A stretch of 64,000 nucleotides of DNA from Flavobacteriales bacterium (GCA_947447525.1 CANFJL010000001.1:310001-374000), one strand, 5' to 3'. Shown: positions 44,508 to 53,317, counted from the first letter of the stretch. Notes: generated by a model from the letters alone, not told the origin. Translations and numbers: made by a program.

Positions 44508-45305
44508 ATGATTGATTTTATCCAACAACTCAAACACCGAAATGAGACCTTGTTTTATTTTGGTTTACTTTGTTTTGTCTTGTCCGCAATCTTTTTAGTA
44601 CTCACTAAATTCACCAATACTCAGGTTTATAATGTAAACGCTTGGTATAAGCCCTTTAAATTTGCTTTTTCAACCGTACTATTTTCATGGGCTATGGTTT
44701 GGTATTGCCATTACTTGCCTAATTTTAATGTGAAGATGTTCTCTTGGTCCGTTATCATTTTATTAGGTTTTGAAATATTTTATATTGCATTACAAGCCAG
44801 CAAAGGTCAGCTTTCTCACTATAATGTAAGCACTCCAGTTTATTCCGCGTTATTTTCAATGATGGCCCTAGCGGCCACTGCGGTTACCTTGTATACCGCT
44901 TATATTGGAATTTTATTTTTCAAAAATGATTTCCCTGATCTTCCCAATTATTATATATGGGCCATACGATTGAGCATCATTATTTTTGTGATTTTTTCCT
45001 TCGAAGGATTTGCAATGGGATCAAAATTGAGTCATACTGTCGGAGCTTTAAATGACAATTCGAATTGGTTTATCGTAGGATGGAGTAAAACATTTGGCGA
45101 TTTAAGAGTTTCTCATTTTATTGGAATGCACGCTTTACAAGTTTTACCTCTTATATCTTATTATGTTTTAAAGAATACCAAATTGACCATTGGACTTTCG
45201 GTTTTGTATGGACTTTTGGCTATGTTGACGCTTATTCAAGCACTTCAAGGAAGACCCTTGTTCAAGGCTAAAAATGGGCAGAATAATATTTCTAGAATAA
45301 ATTAA
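44508..45305 (+). CDS. Unknown integral membrane protein with about seven helices
   Basis: 265 residues with roughly seven hydrophobic segments and charged loops, including FGLLCFVLSAIFLVL and IIIFVIFSFEGFAMG. Two histidines and a phenylalanine-rich core (RVSHFIGMHALQVLP) lie near residue 205-220. This arrangement is seen in uncharacterised Bacteroidota membrane proteins. I cannot assign a substrate. It starts 31 nt after the DUF4287 stop. Confidence 0.75.
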   Translation: MIDFIQQLKHRNETLFYFGLLCFVLSAIFLVLTKFTNTQVYNVNAWYKPFKFAFSTVLFSWAMVWYCHYLPNFNVKMFSWSVIILLGFEIFYIALQASKGQLSHYNVSTPVYSALFSMMALAATAVTLYTAYIGILFFKNDFPDLPNYYIWAIRLSIIIFVIFSFEGFAMGSKLSHTVGALNDNSNWFIVGWSKTFGDLRVSHFIGMHALQVLPLISYYVLKNTKLTIGLSVLYGLLAMLTLIQALQGRPLFKAKNGQNNISRIN

Positions 45306-45394
45306 TTTCAAACAGCAACTTATCTCATTAACAAAAGGAATGCAGCGTAGTTTTGAAATAGGAACAACTTCCAACTCAAAAAATTCGAATTTAG

Positions 45395-45402
45395 TAATTT
45401 TG
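45395..45402 (+). promoter_or_regulatory. Minus-7 box (TAATTTTG) of the DUF1801-MORN gene
   Basis: Exact TAnnTTTG match, 32 nt upstream of the ATG at 45435. Confidence 0.58.
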
Positions 45403-45434
45403 TTAGATGATATTAAAATCGAAAAAGAGCACTA

Positions 45435-46067
45435 ATGAAGCCGATTGATGATAATAAATCTTCTAAAGAATCAAAAAAGTTTAAAACAATTGATGAATAT
45501 CACCATGCTTTTCCTGTAAACATTTGTAACAAATTAGATGAACTGCGAAAGATAATCAAGCAAGTTGCACCGCAAGCGGAAGAGATCATCAGTTACCATA
45601 TGCCTGCATTTAAGTTGAATGGAGTTTTAGTTTTTTATGCAGCATACAAAAAACATATTGGTTTCTATCCTACAGCCTCTCCAATTGCAATTTTCAAAGA
45701 GGAGTTGAGTGCTTATAAAACCTCAAAAGGAGCCATACAGTTTCCTATTGATCAACCTTTTCCAAGAACCTTGATCAAGAAAATGGTGAAGTTTCGGGTG
45801 GAAGAGGACTTGAAAAAAGTCAAGGTAAAAAAGAAAACACTTCATGAACACCTTCATTACCACAAAGACGGTTCCATTCGTGCGGTAGGTAACATGCACG
45901 GTGATCAAATGCATGGTTATTGGAAATGGTATCGCAAAGGAGGCGTTATTATGCGTTCAGGTTATTTCGACAAGGGCAAACAAGTGGGGGAGTGGACCAC
46001 TTACAACTCGGAAGGAAAAATATATAAAGTTACTGTTATGAGTAAAAATCAAGAAAATCTAAGCTAG
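45435..46067 (+). CDS. DUF1801 domain fused to MORN/YwqK-like repeats
   Basis: 210 residues. Residues 18-118 match DUF1801 (YdhG-type), with EEIISYHMPAFKLNG, GFYPTASPI and KGAIQFPIDQPFP. Residues 138-200 carry two or three YwqK/MORN-type strands (LHYHKDGSIRAVGN, GYWKWYRKGGVIMRSG, GEWTTYNSEGKI). The two modules usually occur in separate proteins. DUF1801 has a steroidogenic-acute-regulatory-like fold with no firm activity, and MORN repeats often mediate binding. The function is unknown. The gap after it (46068-46186) holds no gene. Confidence 0.8.
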   Translation: MKPIDDNKSSKESKKFKTIDEYHHAFPVNICNKLDELRKIIKQVAPQAEEIISYHMPAFKLNGVLVFYAAYKKHIGFYPTASPIAIFKEELSAYKTSKGAIQFPIDQPFPRTLIKKMVKFRVEEDLKKVKVKKKTLHEHLHYHKDGSIRAVGNMHGDQMHGYWKWYRKGGVIMRSGYFDKGKQVGEWTTYNSEGKIYKVTVMSKNQENLS

Positions 46068-46186
46068 TATTCTGATTATTTAGTTTATTAAAAATGAATA
46101 AAATTTGAAATTGATCTTGAATTACAACTAATTTAGACCAACTTGAGATGTAGAAGAAGATTCAGATGAAAATCGAAAAGATTAAT

Positions 46187-47170
46187 TTATTTCACTCTTA
46201 AGAAATCAACTGTTTTTTTAATACCATCCTCAAAAGGAGTTAACGAAAGCCCCAATTCTTGTTGTGCTTTTTGAGGTGAAACCTCCCAATGGTACTTTGC
46301 CTTTGCCAACCAATTGGGAACAATATCGGGTTCTTTACCGAAGCAGTTTGCCATGAACAGTTGTAAGTGAGCAACAAGTTTTTGAATGAAATAAGGGATC
46401 ACAATCATTTTTCTTTTTACGCCACTGCATGCAGCAATGGCTTGGAAAAATTGAATATAGGTTAAATTTTCACCCCCTAGAATATAACATTCCCCCGATC
46501 TTCCTTTTTCCATTGCCAAGACATGTCCCATAGCGGCATCTTCTACAAAAATGTAATTCCCAATTTCTTTTCCTGTTCCAGGGTAAATGCGCCAATTTTT
46601 ATTCACATATTTGTCAATCATCATGGTAATTGCAGCAACTTCCCCTAGCAGAAATGGTCCATAAACTCGTGTTGGCGACACAATCACTATTTCCATTTTA
46701 TAGTTTTCTATGAATTCTTTCACAAGATCTTCTGCTTGTGATTTGGTTGCTTCATAGCGATTAAAAAAAGGCAAGTCTCTTGACTTCTCTTCATCTATGA
46801 TTCCTGTTAAAGAGGGTCCAAAGACTCCTGCTGTACTGGTAAATACTATTTTTTTAATTCCACTTTTATGTGCTGCATGAAATAAATCTTCCGTTAATTG
46901 AACATTTAAATTAAAAAAATCCTCTTCGTTCTTGGACCAAACTTTCGCGAAAGCAGCTAGATGATACATATGTTCACACCCTTCCATAGCTTTAAGAACT
47001 AATTGCTCCTCCCTCAAGTCTCCTTCATATAAATATAGCATGGGGTGGGCCAATGGTTTCGCTTTAGCTATAGATCTTACAATAGCATGTACTTCATGAC
47101 CTTGATTCAGTAATATTTTAACAATATGGGCACCAATACTTCCCAATCCACCGGTAATAAAGATTTTCAT
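46187..47170 (-). CDS. Extended SDR / NAD-dependent epimerase-dehydratase (cluster copy 1)
   Basis: 327 residues with a Rossmann fold: GGLGSIG at 7-13 binds NAD(P), and the catalytic pair Tyr139-Lys143 is in RYEATKSQ. The C-terminal half has the substrate lid. It resembles dihydroflavonol-reductase/steroid-dehydrogenase-like bacterial SDRs rather than sugar epimerases. It is the last gene of a four-gene minus-strand operon and overlaps the membrane gene by 4 nt. A second SDR of the same general type opens the operon at 48518-49510. Confidence 0.85.
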   Translation of the reverse strand: MKIFITGGLGSIGAHIVKILLNQGHEVHAIVRSIAKAKPLAHPMLYLYEGDLREEQLVLKAMEGCEHMYHLAAFAKVWSKNEEDFFNLNVQLTEDLFHAAHKSGIKKIVFTSTAGVFGPSLTGIIDEEKSRDLPFFNRYEATKSQAEDLVKEFIENYKMEIVIVSPTRVYGPFLLGEVAAITMMIDKYVNKNWRIYPGTGKEIGNYIFVEDAAMGHVLAMEKGRSGECYILGGENLTYIQFFQAIAACSGVKRKMIVIPYFIQKLVAHLQLFMANCFGKEPDIVPNWLAKAKYHWEVSPQKAQQELGLSLTPFEDGIKKTVDFLRVK

Positions 47171-47742
47171 TTCGGAAAAATTAGTTTATTAAATCTATTT
47201 TCTAAGATCAATCGATTCTTTCTTTGCAGCATGGAAGGGTAAGCATTAAAAAATATACAGAAAACGAATAAAAAAAGAAATAATAAGTAATTTCTGTCCA
47301 CTAAATAGAAACCGAAATAGGGAATGGTAAAGAGCATGGCAATGTAATGGGATCCTTCAGATTGTTTGGTTTCTTCATGGTAGATTTTAATGTAGTCCCG
47401 TCCTTTACCTTTTAGATATACTCTTGGATTCCCATATCTCATAAAGGAATTGATTAAGATATACTGATAGAAATCCACACCAAGCAGGTGGTATAATTTT
47501 TCAGTTTCAAATTTTCTTATTTTATAAATAAAAGCTGGAAAGCGAACATTTTTAAAAATTTGATAGAGAAAAAAACCACTTAACATTAAGTCTAAACATA
47601 AGCCTAAGACAGATATTATTTGTAAAAAGTAATTTGATTTTGAATTGCTTAAATTAAAAAGATACCTACTAATAATTAGTAGCAGACTCCAAATTGATAT
47701 TAGAAGAATAATTTTTAAGACCAAATTTAATTTTAAAAACAT
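47167..47742 (-). CDS. Unknown membrane protein, weakly CrtO-like
   Basis: 191 residues with about four hydrophobic segments (IILLISIWSLLLIISRYLF, IISVLGLCLDLMLSGFFL, AMLFTIPYFGFYLV and LFLFLFVFCIFFNAYPS). The pattern FFNAYPSMLQRKNRLIL near the end recalls the YP-LQRYNR segment of glycosyl-diaponeurosporenoate acyltransferase CrtO, but the match is short, so I treat it as a hint. It overlaps the downstream SDR gene by 4 nt and follows the CPBP gene by 19 nt. Confidence 0.68.
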   Translation of the reverse strand: MFLKLNLVLKIILLISIWSLLLIISRYLFNLSNSKSNYFLQIISVLGLCLDLMLSGFFLYQIFKNVRFPAFIYKIRKFETEKLYHLLGVDFYQYILINSFMRYGNPRVYLKGKGRDYIKIYHEETKQSEGSHYIAMLFTIPYFGFYLVDRNYLLFLFLFVFCIFFNAYPSMLQRKNRLILENRFNKLIFPK

Positions 47743-47761
47743 ATTCTTATCAATTATTAAT

Positions 47762-48514
47762 TTACTTTATTTTTTCCTCGTATTCCATTTCAGGATGAAA
47801 ATGCAATGCGGTAAAAGTATTGGTCCAGGCCATGGCTACATGAACTAAAAAAGCAATCCAAATATCACCAGAAAGCAGTGTTAGAATGCAAAGCACAAGT
47901 CCGAGAGGTACAGCACCTATGGTTTCATCCATGCCTTTTGGAATGTGTGTTGCAGCGTATAAAGCGATATTAATGGCAATGGCAGGCCAAACACCAAATG
48001 CTTCAACCAATGGAAATAATAGGACTCCTCTAAATAACAATTCATAGCCAAATAGATAAGCAAACCAGGCAAACGCTTCCTTGATACGCATAGATTTACT
48101 CCAAATCTTGGATCTCGCTTGTGGATAATTTTTTAAATTTTTAGGTTTTTTTGCACTGAAGTGTGCGATAGGGATTACCAAAATCGAGAGGCCGAGCGTC
48201 CATGAAAGCGAGAATAAGAAAGTGTCTTGATTGAAGTTCAATCCAAAATCCGCAAGAGATTTGTCTTTAAAAACGATGAAGCAAATCAGCAATGGAAATA
48301 TTCCCATACTTATAAAGCCAAATATTTTTGTGAAAAATATATGATTGAATAAGTCTTTGTCACTTGGATTTGATTGGTAGAATTTAGATTTAATCTTTTC
48401 TGAATGTGCAACAAACCAGTATAAACTAAAGAAAAAGAGCGTGAGTAGTATCGGTAAAAAGGAAAGTAAGTCTCCTTCATTCCATGCTAAATTTATATTT
48501 TTTGTAGTCAACAT
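47762..48514 (-). CDS. CPBP family intramembrane protease-like protein
   Basis: 250 residues with about eight hydrophobic segments. The CPBP motifs are present in altered form: motif 1 reads YELLFRG (Tyr157, Glu158, Arg162) rather than EExxxR, motif 2 has His190 in YAATH, and motif 3 has His225 in FLVHVAMAW. In Rce1-type enzymes the first glutamate of motif 1 is catalytic, so the missing residue may reduce or change activity. Bacterial CPBP proteins often process lipid-modified peptides or act as membrane adaptors. It starts 3 nt after the SDR stop in a four-gene operon. Confidence 0.82.
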   Translation of the reverse strand: MLTTKNINLAWNEGDLLSFLPILLTLFFFSLYWFVAHSEKIKSKFYQSNPSDKDLFNHIFFTKIFGFISMGIFPLLICFIVFKDKSLADFGLNFNQDTFLFSLSWTLGLSILVIPIAHFSAKKPKNLKNYPQARSKIWSKSMRIKEAFAWFAYLFGYELLFRGVLLFPLVEAFGVWPAIAINIALYAATHIPKGMDETIGAVPLGLVLCILTLLSGDIWIAFLVHVAMAWTNTFTALHFHPEMEYEEKIK

Positions 48515-48517
48515 TTT

Positions 48518-49510
48518 TTACTTTTTGGAAAGATAGTCGTTTTCTTTGAACCAATTAAAGCAATCCATCATAGCAATTTCTATTGGTGTTTGCGGCATCT
48601 CTAATTCTCGCACCGCTTTTTCAGAGGAGTAATAATGATGTTCACTTGATAGCACTGCTAATTCATAAGTCACCTCTGGATTTAATTTGAAAAGGGCACC
48701 TAAAATGGAGCAGGATTTCCCGTAAAATTTCACTAAGAAATTCGTCAATTTAAATGTGGGTTCTTTAGCATTAATCGTTTGGGCAATTTTGTGAAAAGCT
48801 TCCTTATAACTAAGATTTTCATTGCATAGTAAATAGCATTCGCCTGTTTTACCCATAGTAATAGCATTTGCCATGGCTACGGCTACATCTTTAACAGCCA
48901 CAAAATTTTTCCCCCCTAAAGAATATCCAGGTATTTTTTTTTGATGTAAGCGAAGAATCATTTTACCAGAACTTGGAGCCGAGTCATACGGACCTATCAT
49001 AAAGGTAGGGTTAACTATTACCGCGTCGAGTCCAGTCGTTTTTACTTGATCTAAAATATATTGTTGGGCATTATATTTGGAATCCATGTAATCTAATCCA
49101 TAATGGCTTGCAGTGTATGGATTTTTTTCAGTCCCCGGGGCTTCGATTGAACCAGATGAAAAAGAATTTGCTGTACCGACATATATTAATCTTTTTACTT
49201 TATTGACTTTACAGGCATGCACAACATTTTCTGTCCCTTCAATATTCACTCGATTCACTATGGCTTGTCTGGGTGGAAACATACTGGTACTTGCTGCACA
49301 ATGGTAGATGATATCTTTCCCTTCACTGGCAGCAATAAGTGATTCCAAATTCAATAAATCACCTTCAATAAAATTAATAGGAAGTCCCTTAAGGGTAATT
49401 GATTTTGACCCTGATTGAACAAGTGCTGTAACTTTATAATTTCTATTGAGCAATTCTCTGACCAAGTTACTTCCCAATAATCCATCTGCGCCAGTGACTA
49501 AAATTTCCAT
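48518..49510 (-). CDS. Extended SDR / NAD-dependent epimerase-dehydratase (cluster copy 2)
   Basis: 330 residues. The nucleotide-binding GADGLLG is at 7-13, with the catalytic pair Tyr141-Lys145 in YMDSKYNA. The domain plan and the ENLSYKEAFHKIA segment match the downstream SDR (ENLTYIQFFQAIA), so the two look like diverged paralogs that could act in sequence. It resembles bacterial dihydroflavonol-reductase-like enzymes. It leads the SDR/CPBP/membrane/SDR operon. An exact minus-7 box lies 15 nt upstream. Confidence 0.85.
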   Translation of the reverse strand: MEILVTGADGLLGSNLVRELLNRNYKVTALVQSGSKSITLKGLPINFIEGDLLNLESLIAASEGKDIIYHCAASTSMFPPRQAIVNRVNIEGTENVVHACKVNKVKRLIYVGTANSFSSGSIEAPGTEKNPYTASHYGLDYMDSKYNAQQYILDQVKTTGLDAVIVNPTFMIGPYDSAPSSGKMILRLHQKKIPGYSLGGKNFVAVKDVAVAMANAITMGKTGECYLLCNENLSYKEAFHKIAQTINAKEPTFKLTNFLVKFYGKSCSILGALFKLNPEVTYELAVLSSEHHYYSSEKAVRELEMPQTPIEIAMMDCFNWFKENDYLSKK

Positions 49511-49525
49511 CTACCTATTTTGTCT

Positions 49526-49533
49526 CAAAATTA
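49526..49533 (-). promoter_or_regulatory. Minus-7 box (TAATTTTG) of the SDR/CPBP operon
   Basis: Exact TAnnTTTG match on the minus strand, 15 nt upstream of the start at 49510. Confidence 0.62.
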
Positions 49534-49608
49534 GTTATTATAAAAAAAAGAGCATTATTGAATTTTACCATTTTCTAATTTTAATGTGCATTTTTCGCAA
49601 GTGAATAC

Positions 49609-50433
49609 TCAATTAGCTTTTATTTGAATAAATTGAAGACTCAATTTACATAATTCTATGAGTGAATTCGGCATTTCATTTTGCTTCCAAGGATGTTGGG
49701 CACCAAATACATGATCAGCACCACGGATTACTTGAAGATTCGTTTTCAGCCAGGCAGCAAGCGCTTCTCCTTCAGCAATAGCCACCGATTGATCTGCATC
49801 ACCATGAAAAATAGCAGTGGGGATTTTGCAGGAACTTGCTTTTTCTTGAATGTTTAATTTATCCTTATTTTGGTGAAAATCCTCATACAAGCTATAGTAT
49901 TGAGGTAATTTTTGTCCGGTTCGCGCATTGGATACAAAACGCACTCCTGTTGCTTTCCAATTATTTAATGCGTCGTCATCCGGAAAGCGATCTGAAATAG
50001 AGGATATAGAAGCCCAAAGACAAATGGAGTTGACTTTTGATTGTTCTGCTGCTAAAAGTGCTGTTCCGCCACCTCGCGAATGACCGATAAGATGTATTGA
50101 TACTTGTTCTTTAAAATAGGGTTTGATCTCTTTTAATAAACATTCAACATCCTTAATTTCATGCGAATAGGTGTTTTTTCCAAAAGCTTCTATATCTGGA
50201 AAGTCAATGCCCTGCTGAATGGTACCTCCATTATGTGAGATATTAAATTTACAAAAAGCAAAGCCATAGCTATTAAAAAAGTCTTGCACTAAATTCCAAG
50301 TACCCCAATCTTTAAAGCCCATAAAGCCATGAATAAAAACGATTAAATGGCCATTATAATTTTCAGGAATACTTAAGTCAAACAAGCTTTCCCTGCCTTG
50401 AGCGCCTTTATAAATTCCATTCTTAATTTTCAT
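49609..50433 (-). CDS. Alpha/beta hydrolase (serine hydrolase)
   Basis: 274 residues. The oxyanion segment HGFMGFKDWG is at 35-44, the nucleophile elbow GHSRGG at 117-122 holds Ser119, the acid is probably in HGDADQS (about 210-216), and His241 in GADHVFG completes the triad. It looks like a carboxylesterase/peptidase-type hydrolase with no signal peptide, so it is cytoplasmic. The substrate is unknown. It follows rmuC by 9 nt and is probably the last gene of the trmB-rmuC-hydrolase operon. Confidence 0.87.
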   Translation of the reverse strand: MKIKNGIYKGAQGRESLFDLSIPENYNGHLIVFIHGFMGFKDWGTWNLVQDFFNSYGFAFCKFNISHNGGTIQQGIDFPDIEAFGKNTYSHEIKDVECLLKEIKPYFKEQVSIHLIGHSRGGGTALLAAEQSKVNSICLWASISSISDRFPDDDALNNWKATGVRFVSNARTGQKLPQYYSLYEDFHQNKDKLNIQEKASSCKIPTAIFHGDADQSVAIAEGEALAAWLKTNLQVIRGADHVFGAQHPWKQNEMPNSLIELCKLSLQFIQIKAN

Positions 50434-50442
50434 AAATAGAAC

Positions 50443-51888
50443 TTATTCTGGATCTTCAATTTCCACATCATCTACTGTATGCGTTATTTGTATTTTGTCC
50501 TCATCATCTGGAAGGATATCAATATCTTTTAAGAATTTATCTGGGATTTCTTTTGTTGATTTATTTTGTAAATTCTTAATTACCTCAAATCTTCCCAGGA
50601 TGGTACTACCTCGTTTCGTCCCTGCAGAAAGTCCATTTTTGGCATCTGTATAGGCAGTAGTGGCATTGTTAAGCGCAGTTTCAATACGAGACATATCTTC
50701 TAGAAAACCTAGAAATTTATTATAGAGTTCACCGCACTGTCTAAATATTTCATCTACATTTTTAGCTTGATGTTCTTTTTGCCAGAGCAATTTAACGACT
50801 TTCATTGTTGCTGCAAAAGTAGTAGGGGTAATCAGCACTATTTGTTTTTTGAGTGCCGTTTCAAATAATTGTGGTTGTTGGTTTAAGGCTAAAGTCATAG
50901 CGCCTTCAATTGGCATAAAGAGAAATATATATTCAGGTGTTTTAATTCCAGCTAAGGCATGATAGTTTTTATCAGCCAACTTGTTGATGTGGTCACTTAC
51001 ACTTTTAAGATGCAATTTTAATGCTTCTTCTTTCTCTTTTGTTGTAGTTGCATTGAAGTAATTCACATAAGCTGTTAAGGAAACTTTGCAATCAATGACA
51101 AGGCTTTTTCCATTGGGTAATTTCAAAATAAAGTCAGGTCTCCTCAAGCGTTCCTGCTCATCATCTCGGAGCGAACTTTCTTTATCAAAATCTATATACT
51201 TTACCAATCCTTCGGATTCTAGTATATTTAATAAGCGATCTTCACCCCAATTTCCTTGAACTTTGACTTCAGATTTTAAGGCAGTGGCTAAATTTTTCGC
51301 GTCATCACTTAGTTGAACATTCAGTTTTTGTAAATTATCAATTTCAGACTTCAACGAAGTCATGTCTTGGATATCTTCTTTTCTTGTAGCCTCAATTTTT
51401 TCTTTGAATAATTGTAGGTCTGATTTTAAAGGGTCAAAAATGGTGTTCATCTCCTTTTTGTTTTCATCTACAAAGGCTTTCCTTTTTTCATCAAATACAG
51501 AAGATGCTAATACTTTAAATTCTGTTTTACTGCGTTCATGCAGTGCGTTCATTTCATCTTTGAAAGTGCTTATTTTCTCATTCAAACTTTCTTCTTTTTG
51601 TTTTAATTGAGACAGTTGCTCACTAAGTTGAATGATTTTTGATCTTTCTTGATTGAGCTCCTCCTTTGTTATTGATAAATCTTTCTCGATGAGTTCATAT
51701 AGGGCACGGCTAACGAAGTCCGCGCTTAAAATTTCTTTTGATGGACGACTCGACAATTCGATTTGAGCTTTTTGCAAGGAATCGTTGGCTTGCGTCCAAT
51801 CAGTTTTAGGGACAAGTTTTGATTTTAAATATAAAAAGACCACAATGCCTCCCAAAAGAAAGCCCGCAATCAAGTAGATAATTTCCAT
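50443..51888 (-). CDS. rmuC: DNA recombination protein RmuC
   Basis: 481 residues. An N-terminal membrane anchor (MEIIYLIAGFLLGGIVVFLY) is followed by a long coiled coil (about 35-195) and the RmuC nuclease-like domain, with GNWGEDRLLNILE near 215, RPDFILKLPNGKSLVIDCKV at ~250-269 and EYIFLFMPIEGA further on. RmuC limits DNA inversions and has a PD-(D/E)XK-like core. It is transcribed after trmB with a 55-nt gap and before the alpha/beta hydrolase. Confidence 0.9.
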   Translation of the reverse strand: MEIIYLIAGFLLGGIVVFLYLKSKLVPKTDWTQANDSLQKAQIELSSRPSKEILSADFVSRALYELIEKDLSITKEELNQERSKIIQLSEQLSQLKQKEESLNEKISTFKDEMNALHERSKTEFKVLASSVFDEKRKAFVDENKKEMNTIFDPLKSDLQLFKEKIEATRKEDIQDMTSLKSEIDNLQKLNVQLSDDAKNLATALKSEVKVQGNWGEDRLLNILESEGLVKYIDFDKESSLRDDEQERLRRPDFILKLPNGKSLVIDCKVSLTAYVNYFNATTTKEKEEALKLHLKSVSDHINKLADKNYHALAGIKTPEYIFLFMPIEGAMTLALNQQPQLFETALKKQIVLITPTTFAATMKVVKLLWQKEHQAKNVDEIFRQCGELYNKFLGFLEDMSRIETALNNATTAYTDAKNGLSAGTKRGSTILGRFEVIKNLQNKSTKEIPDKFLKDIDILPDDEDKIQITHTVDDVEIEDPE

Positions 51889-51943
51889 GAATAGTGGTAT
51901 TGATATTGTTGTAATAAAGGTAATTGAAATCTGTTAAATAAAA

Positions 51944-52606
51944 TCAATTGATTTTAAAACAGCAGTATTTTATTACATGACCCCTTTTGGTAAATAAGGT
52001 TTCGTAATGGGTTTTAATGCTAAATATCTTCTGCTCTTTGTCACCTTCCTTCACCGTAGCATACAAATCAGGTCTTAAGTCGACTAATTCATATTCATTT
52101 AATTTAATTTGCTCCATTGTAGAATCAAATAGCACTGAACTGTCAGTTTTTAAATGGATCAATCCACCAGGTTTTAAAAATTTTCGATATCGATTGATAA
52201 AAAGGGTAGAAGTAAGTCTTTTTCTTGGTTTATTGGGTTGAGGATCTGAAAAAGTCAACCATATTTCATCGACTTCATTTTCTTTAAAGTAGGAATCTAT
52301 GTAATCGATTCGAGTTCTTAAGAAGGCTACATTGTTTAGGTTTTTGTCAATGGCTTCTCTAGCTCCAATATAGATTCTATTTCCTTTGATTTCAACTCCG
52401 ATATAATTTTTATCTGAAAATAAGGTGCCTAATCCAACACTATATTCGCCCTTTCCGCATCCGAGCTCTAAGACAATTGGATTCTGATTTTTAAAAATAT
52501 TTTCATTCCATTTTCCAGAATGTTCAAAATCTTGCTCTCTAACGGGTTCGAAAACATTATCAAATGATTTAATTGCTTCAAATCGGCGTAATTTATCTTT
52601 CCCCAC
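51944..52606 (-). CDS. trmB: tRNA (guanine-46-N7)-methyltransferase
   Basis: 220 residues from a GTG start (MGKDKLRRFEAI), the normal N terminus for Bacteroidota TrmB. The SAM-binding loop is LELGCGKGEYSVG at 46-58, and FSDPQPNKPRKR carries the family's substrate-binding motif. It puts m7G at position 46 of tRNA. A minus-7 box (TAATTTTG) lies 18 nt upstream, facing away from the next gene's box, so trmB and the unknown gene share a divergent intergenic region. Confidence 0.93.
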   Translation of the reverse strand: MGKDKLRRFEAIKSFDNVFEPVREQDFEHSGKWNENIFKNQNPIVLELGCGKGEYSVGLGTLFSDKNYIGVEIKGNRIYIGAREAIDKNLNNVAFLRTRIDYIDSYFKENEVDEIWLTFSDPQPNKPRKRLTSTLFINRYRKFLKPGGLIHLKTDSSVLFDSTMEQIKLNEYELVDLRPDLYATVKEGDKEQKIFSIKTHYETLFTKRGHVIKYCCFKIN

Positions 52607-52624
52607 AGTTTATTAATTGAGCAA

Positions 52625-52632
52625 CAAAATTA
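52625..52632 (-). promoter_or_regulatory. Minus-7 box (TAATTTTG) of trmB
   Basis: Exact TAnnTTTG match on the minus strand, 18 nt upstream of the GTG start. Confidence 0.6.
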
Positions 52633-52673
52633 CAATTAATTTAAAATAGTTGTTTCTATTGAAAAGCATACCT

Positions 52674-52681
52674 TAATTTTG
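52674..52681 (+). promoter_or_regulatory. Minus-7 box (TAATTTTG) directly before the conserved unknown gene
   Basis: Exact TAnnTTTG match, with a TTG at 52650-52652 (spacing 21 nt). Transcription should start near 52687, which leaves almost no 5' leader for the gene that follows. Confidence 0.6.
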
Positions 52682-52684
52682 CAC

Positions 52685-53251
52685 GTGCATTTGATTGAAC
52701 CTTTTTATAACTGGCGTGGCTATTATATTGCTTCAGAGGATCCTTTGTCTCCTTTCTACGAGCAAAGCTATAATGAATTTCAGTATACCCACAGAATTTA
52801 CAATTATTACCTGCATCCACAATGGGACAGTATGGATTCTGCGACGCTATTTTTAAAGATTTTATATGTGGACTATTCGAATGGTGCTGCAGTAATTGAA
52901 TTTATCGGTGAATGGAATGATGCGATTGAGAATGATATTATGGTTCTTAAAAGAGATGTAATTGATCAAATGATCTCTAAGGGGATTGATAAATTTATTT
53001 TGATAGGAGAAAATGTACTGAATTTTCATTATTCAGATGATTGTTATTACGAAGAATGGTTTGAGGATATTGAGGATGGGTGGGTAGCAATGGTTAATTT
53101 TCACGAGCATGTTTCTCGCGAATTTGAGCGTATTAGAATTCATCAGTATTTTGCAATGGGGGGTGCTTTGGATACACTCGATTGGAGGACACTTCATCCA
53201 AATCATTTCATTGAAAAGGTAGCGCAATTGGTAAATAATAGATTGCAATGA
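52685..53251 (+). CDS. Conserved Bacteroidota protein of unknown function (no ATG start)
   Basis: About 188 residues from GTG 52685; in-frame TTG codons at 52679 and 52691 are alternatives, and no ATG is available. The sequence is acidic and aromatic, with IEPFYNWRGYYIASEDPLSP at the start, the central IGEWNDAIENDIMVLKRDVID segment, and FHYSDDCYYEEWFEDIEDGW. I have seen similar proteins in Flavobacteria but none with a known role; I cannot name a fold. It lies in its own transcription unit, divergent from trmB and 66 nt before cdd. Confidence 0.78.
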   Translation: MHLIEPFYNWRGYYIASEDPLSPFYEQSYNEFQYTHRIYNYYLHPQWDSMDSATLFLKILYVDYSNGAAVIEFIGEWNDAIENDIMVLKRDVIDQMISKGIDKFILIGENVLNFHYSDDCYYEEWFEDIEDGWVAMVNFHEHVSREFERIRIHQYFAMGGALDTLDWRTLHPNHFIEKVAQLVNNRLQ

Positions 53252-53317
53252 TGTTTTAAGCACCCGCACGAAACATAGTACAAGTGAGTGCGTATAGAAG
53301 CACTTATCCATAACATC

